NCBI GenBank assembly: GCA_021442155.1
Contig: JAKCPB010000336.1
Location: forward strand, 1-64,000
Reading direction: 5' to 3'
DNA length: 64,000 nt
Origin: Cymbidium sinense
Taxonomy: Eukaryota; Streptophyta; Magnoliopsida; Asparagales; Orchidaceae
The translations under genes were made by a program, and so were the position numbers. Numbering within the stretch: position 1 is the stretch's first letter; every line of letters begins with the position of its first letter. Shown piece after piece: positions 60,346 to 64,000 of the stretch. The notes beneath the pieces are model-generated. The model made no database searches and was not told the DNA's origin. It worked only from the letters and a program-made list of their open reading frames with translations.

Positions 60346-61170
60346 TTTTTTTTAAATTACAAACCAAGTTATTAGTTATTTAGTTTATTTATTTTTTCTA
60401 TTTAGGCTTAATTTTATTTTTAATTAGTTTATTTATTTATTTTAGGTTTATTTAATTTAGTTTAGGTTTTTTCATTTTAGTTTATATTTTGGTTTAGGTC
60501 AAGGTTTAAGTTTATTTTATTTTATTTAGTTTTATTTTATTTTATTTTATGTTTATTTTATTTTTATTTTAGGTTTAGGTTTTATTTTATTCTTTAAGCA
60601 TTATGTTTTATGTTTTCATTTTATGCTTATTTTTTCATTTTATTTTTTAGTTTAGTTATATGTTTATTTTTAGTTTATTATTTTTATATCGGGGTTTAGG
60701 TTTAGTTTATTTTAGGTTTAGGTTTAGTTTTATTTATTTTATTAGTTTAGGTTAGTTTAGGTTTATTTTATTTTATTTTGCTTTTTTTTAGGTTTTTTTT
60801 TTTCTTTTATTTTAGGTTTATTTCTTTTATTTTTTAATTTATTTTAGGTTTTATTTTATAGGTTTAGGTTTTTATTTAGTTTTATTTTATTTTATTCTAG
60901 TTTATTTTATTTTATTTCATGTTTATTTTTATTTTATTTAGTTTTTTATTTTCAAGTTTATTTTATTTTTTAAGTTTAGTTTAGGTTTTTATTTATTTTA
61001 TTTGAGTTTAGTTTTTATTTTCTATTTATTTTATTTTAATGTTTAGGTTTAGGTTTACATTTTAGTTTAGTTTTATATTTTATTTTATTTTATTATTTTA
61101 CTTTTCTATTTTATTTAGTTTTAGGTTTTTTTTATTTATTTTATTTAGTATTTAGTTTAGTTTTTTTTAG
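60346..61170. repeat. T-rich unit 13
   Basis: Degraded entry motif (AAATTACAAACCAAG near 60,352), then the usual body. Confidence 0.6.
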
Positions 61171-61310
61171 TTTTGTGGTTTAGGGTATGGTTTTAGGGTT
61201 TTTGGTGTTTGTTTAGGGTATGTTTTAGTTTTAGGGTTTAGGGTTTAGGGTTTAGGGTTAGGGTTTAGGGTTGTAAGTTTAGATTTTAGTGCATTTAGGG
61301 TATTAGGGTT
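61171..61310. repeat. TTTAGGG-rich block
   Basis: Telomere heptamers and variants. Confidence 0.85.
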
Positions 61311-61760
61311 TTAATTTTTTAAAATTATTTTAAAATTAAACCGTTTGGGTTTATTTAGTTTATTATTTATTTTGATTTATGTTTATTTTTATTTTTATTT
61401 AGTTTAGTATATTTATTTTAGGTTTAGTTATTTATTTCTGGTTTTTTGATTTTAGTTTATTTTTTAGGTTTAATTTTATTTTTTTTATTTTTAGTTTTAG
61501 GTTTATGTTTTTATTTTATTTTTTTAGGTTTAAGTTTTGGATATTTATTTTAGGTTAATTTTAAGTTTATTTATTAGTTTATGTATTTTATCTATTTTAT
61601 TTTATTTAGTTTGATTTTTAGTTATTTTAGTTTAAGTTTAATTATTTAGAGTTTATTTTAATTTATTTTGGATTAGGTTTAGGTTTTAGTTTATGTTTTA
61701 TTTTATTTTATTTATTTATTGTGGTTTAGATTTATTTATTTTATTTTATTTTAGGTTTTT
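61311..61760. repeat. T-rich unit 14 (short)
   Basis: Degraded entry motif near 61,330, then a shortened body. Confidence 0.55.
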
Positions 61761-61875
61761 AAACTTTGGGGTTTTGGTTTGGCTCAGGTGTGAGTTTGGG
61801 TTTAGTATAGATTTAGGCTCAGGGTTTAGGCTTTAGAGCCTCCAGGGTCAGGGTTTATGGTGGTCAGGGTTTTAG
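61761..61875. repeat. C-containing variant array island 2
   Basis: CTCAGGG, CCAGGGTCAGGG and GGTCAGGG words stand where TTTAGGG is expected. Confidence 0.6.
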
Positions 61876-62270
61876 GTTTAGGTTTAGGTTTTAGTTTATT
61901 TTAAGTTTAGGTTTATTTTTTAGTTTAGTTTATTTAGTTTAGGTTTTATTTTATTTATTTTATTATTTTATTTTAGGCAGGTTTTTTTAGCTCATTTAAG
62001 TTTATTTTTATTTTTTTTTTTTATTTTAAGTTTATTGGTTTAGGTTCATATTATTTTATTTTATCTTAGGTATTTTATTTTATTTAATGCATAGTTTATA
62101 TTTTATTTATGTTTTATCTTAGGTTTATTTTAGTTTGGTCAAGTTTATTATTATTTATCTTATTTTATGTCAGGTTTAGGTTTAAACTTATGTTTTTATT
62201 TATCTTTATATTTATCTCTTTAGGTCAGTTTTACTATTTATCTGTTTATCTATTAGTCAGTTTAGGTTTT
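61876..62270. repeat. T-rich array
   Basis: T-rich words with more C than usual (TTATCTTT, TTATCTG near 62,195-62,250). No gene is seen. Confidence 0.6.
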
Positions 62271-62565
62271 GGGTGAAGGATTATATTGGCCTGGATCTTA
62301 GTTTAGTGCCTATGGCCAGTGTCACCAGGTGTTTAATGCCTAGGCCCAGGCCTGGGTAGTGTCAGAGTTTAGTGTAGGGCCCAGATGGCCCAGGGCTTGG
62401 GAGGTAGGGTTAGGGTTTAGTTTTAGGGCCTGGCTCAGGGTGTTAGGGCCCAGGGCCCATGATTTAGGGTTTTGGTCAGTTTAGATCATAAGTTTAGGGT
62501 GGTTATTATGTAGCAGGGCTCAGTTAGTTAGGTAGGGCCTGTGAGTTTAGGGTTTAGCGTTTTTA
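62271..62565. repeat. C-containing variant array island 3
   Basis: The strongest of three islands: GGCCCAGGCCTGGG, GGGCCCAGATGGCCCAGGG and TAGGGCCCAGGGCCC are interleaved with ordinary TTTAGGG. The heptamer rhythm continues with TTT read as CC or CCC. Confidence 0.65.
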
Positions 62566-63412
62566 GGGTCAGTGGTTAAATGTTATTCATTTTATTTATT
62601 TTTATATTTAAAAAAACTCATAGTAGATTTAGTTTATTTTATTTTAATTTATTTTATTTTGTTATATTTAGTATATTTATTTTATTTAGTTTATTTATTT
62701 TAGGTTTATTTATTTTAGTTTAGGTTTTTGTTATTTTGGTTTATTTTTTAGGTTTAAGTTTTGGTTTAGGTTTATTTTCTTAAGTTAGTCTAATTTTTTA
62801 ACTTATTTTTTAGTTTTAGGTTTTACTTTTTAATTTTAGTTATAGGTTTAAATTTTTATTTAATTTTTTTTTTTTTTAGGTTTTACATTTTATTTTAAGT
62901 TTATTATTAGATTTTATTTTTACTTTAGGTTTAGGTTTACTTTTAATTTAATTTATTTTATTTAGTTTATAGGTTAAGGTTTATTTTAAGTTTAGGTTTA
63001 GGTTTTATTTATTTTAGTTTAGTTTATTTTAGCTTAGGGTTAGGTTTATTTTATTTTTATTTTAAGTTTAGGTTTTTTTAATGTTTAAGATTTAGGTTTT
63101 ATTTTGTATTTAGTTTAAAGTTTAATTTTTAGGTTTATTTTTTACGTAGGTTTTAATTTAATCTTTACTTTATTTTATTTTAGGTTTATTTTATTTTTTA
63201 TTTTGGTTTAGTTTTTTTATTGTATTTAGATTTTTTTATTTTTAGTTTATAGGTTTTTATTTATTTTATTTTAGTTTAGTTTTTATTAGTTATTTTATTT
63301 TCTTTTTAGGTTTAGGTTTTAGTTTATGTTTTTATTTTATTTAGTTATTTATTTTAATTTTTATTTAGGTTTTTTCATTTATTTTATTTTTAGGTTTTAT
63401 TTTGTTTAGGTT
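62566..63412. repeat. T-rich unit 15
   Basis: Degraded entry (AAAAAAACTCATAGTAGATTT near 62,610), then a full T-rich body. Confidence 0.55.
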
Positions 63413-63627
63413 TAGGTTATGGTTTAAGGTTTAGGGTTTAGGGTTAGTTTAGGGTTTAGGGATTGGGGCTTAAGGTTTAGGGTTTAGGGTTTTTATTTTT
63501 TTGGCATGGGGTTTAAGGTTTAGGGTTTAGCTTTTAGGATTAGGGTTTAGGGTTTTCAAGGTTTATGGTTTAGGGTTTAGGGTTTAGGTATTAGGTATTA
63601 GGTTTACGGTTTATGGTATATATATAT
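63413..63627. repeat. TTTAGGG-rich block
   Basis: Last telomere-like block in the window. Confidence 0.85.
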
Positions 63628-63690
63628 TTTTAATAGAGAACAAATTTAGATTCAACATTTCTTCTTTTCGATTTCATCAACCAAGTAACA
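63628..63690 (-). pseudogene. Glycine-rich RNA-binding protein 3' fragment, copy 12 (terminal scrap)
   Basis: About 60 bp of the shared 3' end (antisense GAGAACAAATTTAGATTC and the following bases). It is cut at about 63,690, where unrelated sequence starts. Confidence 0.8.
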
Positions 63691-64000
63691 AACTGGGAAG
63701 TGAGGTAATCAAATGACCTTGGGCTAGCTAAAGCCTGTTTCCCAAGATTTTAGACTATATAACCCTTGCCATTCAATCTTATATAAATCAACACATGAAT
63801 AGGGGAATGGGAATTCAAAATTTATACACTTAAGCTATAAGCACATGCATTTCTTATGTTTTTATAACTAGAATCATAACACATATTATTATTCATTTAT
63901 AAGGAAAATACATTTGGATTTAATAGTGATAATAGCCATGCATATATTAAATTAAATCAACACATGCAAGTTTACATAAAGGAATCCATTTTATTTTACT
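63691..64000. other. Non-telomeric sequence beyond the array edge
   Basis: About 310 bp of A/T-rich but complex sequence without TTTAGG words. I recognise no gene or element. It begins AACTGGGAAGTGAGG directly after the truncated glycine-rich fragment. It could be the start of another transposon or of flanking chromosome. Confidence 0.5.

Overview
This window is eukaryotic and almost certainly from a seed plant with a repeat-rich genome. Most of it is imperfect plant-type telomere repeat (TTTAGGG and the variants TTTAGG, TTTATTTAGG and TTATTAG). The unique islands between are decayed plant LINE retrotransposons (L1-type with an RNase H domain, plus one RTE-type scrap) and a 3' fragment of a plant glycine-rich RNA-binding protein gene repeated twelve times. 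I see no gene likely to make a working protein, and no tRNA, rRNA or CRISPR. The species cannot be named from the sequence.

Layout. 1-2,205: LINE ORF1 fragment with a nested RTE-type insertion. 2,206-18,782: about 16.5 kb of array, first TTATTAG-type, then TTTAGG/TTTATTTAGG with a core nearly free of GGG. 18,783-25,690: the most complete LINE (ORF1, endonuclease, reverse transcriptase, RNase H, long 3' region). 25,691-42,442: TTTAGGG blocks alternating with a T-rich unit of about 0.8 kb, interrupted by five copies of the glycine-rich fragment and one LINE 3' fragment. 42,443-44,540: a second LINE ORF1 fragment, again followed by a TTATTAG array. This block and the window start are diverged copies of one duplication. 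48,333-58,777: LINE 3' ends and glycine-rich fragments, including a composite unit of about 4.1-4.2 kb present twice. 58,778-63,690: more T-rich units, including islands where TTTAGGG-like units carry C in place of T. 63,691-64,000: non-telomeric sequence, so the array ends inside the window.

How it fits together. Every recognisable insert lies on the minus strand while the plus strand reads TTTAGGG throughout. The LINE 3' ends, the ends of the glycine-rich fragments and the ends of the T-rich units all meet the array through a run of T on the plus strand. That geometry is what reverse transcription primed from a TTTAGGG 3' end would leave. It suggests an interstitial or former telomeric domain built by telomere-associated retrotransposition and then enlarged by unequal exchange. 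The shared breakpoints show that much of the copy number comes from later duplication, so independent targeting is a hypothesis. Some array variants may be sequencing or base-calling artefacts and should be checked against reads.
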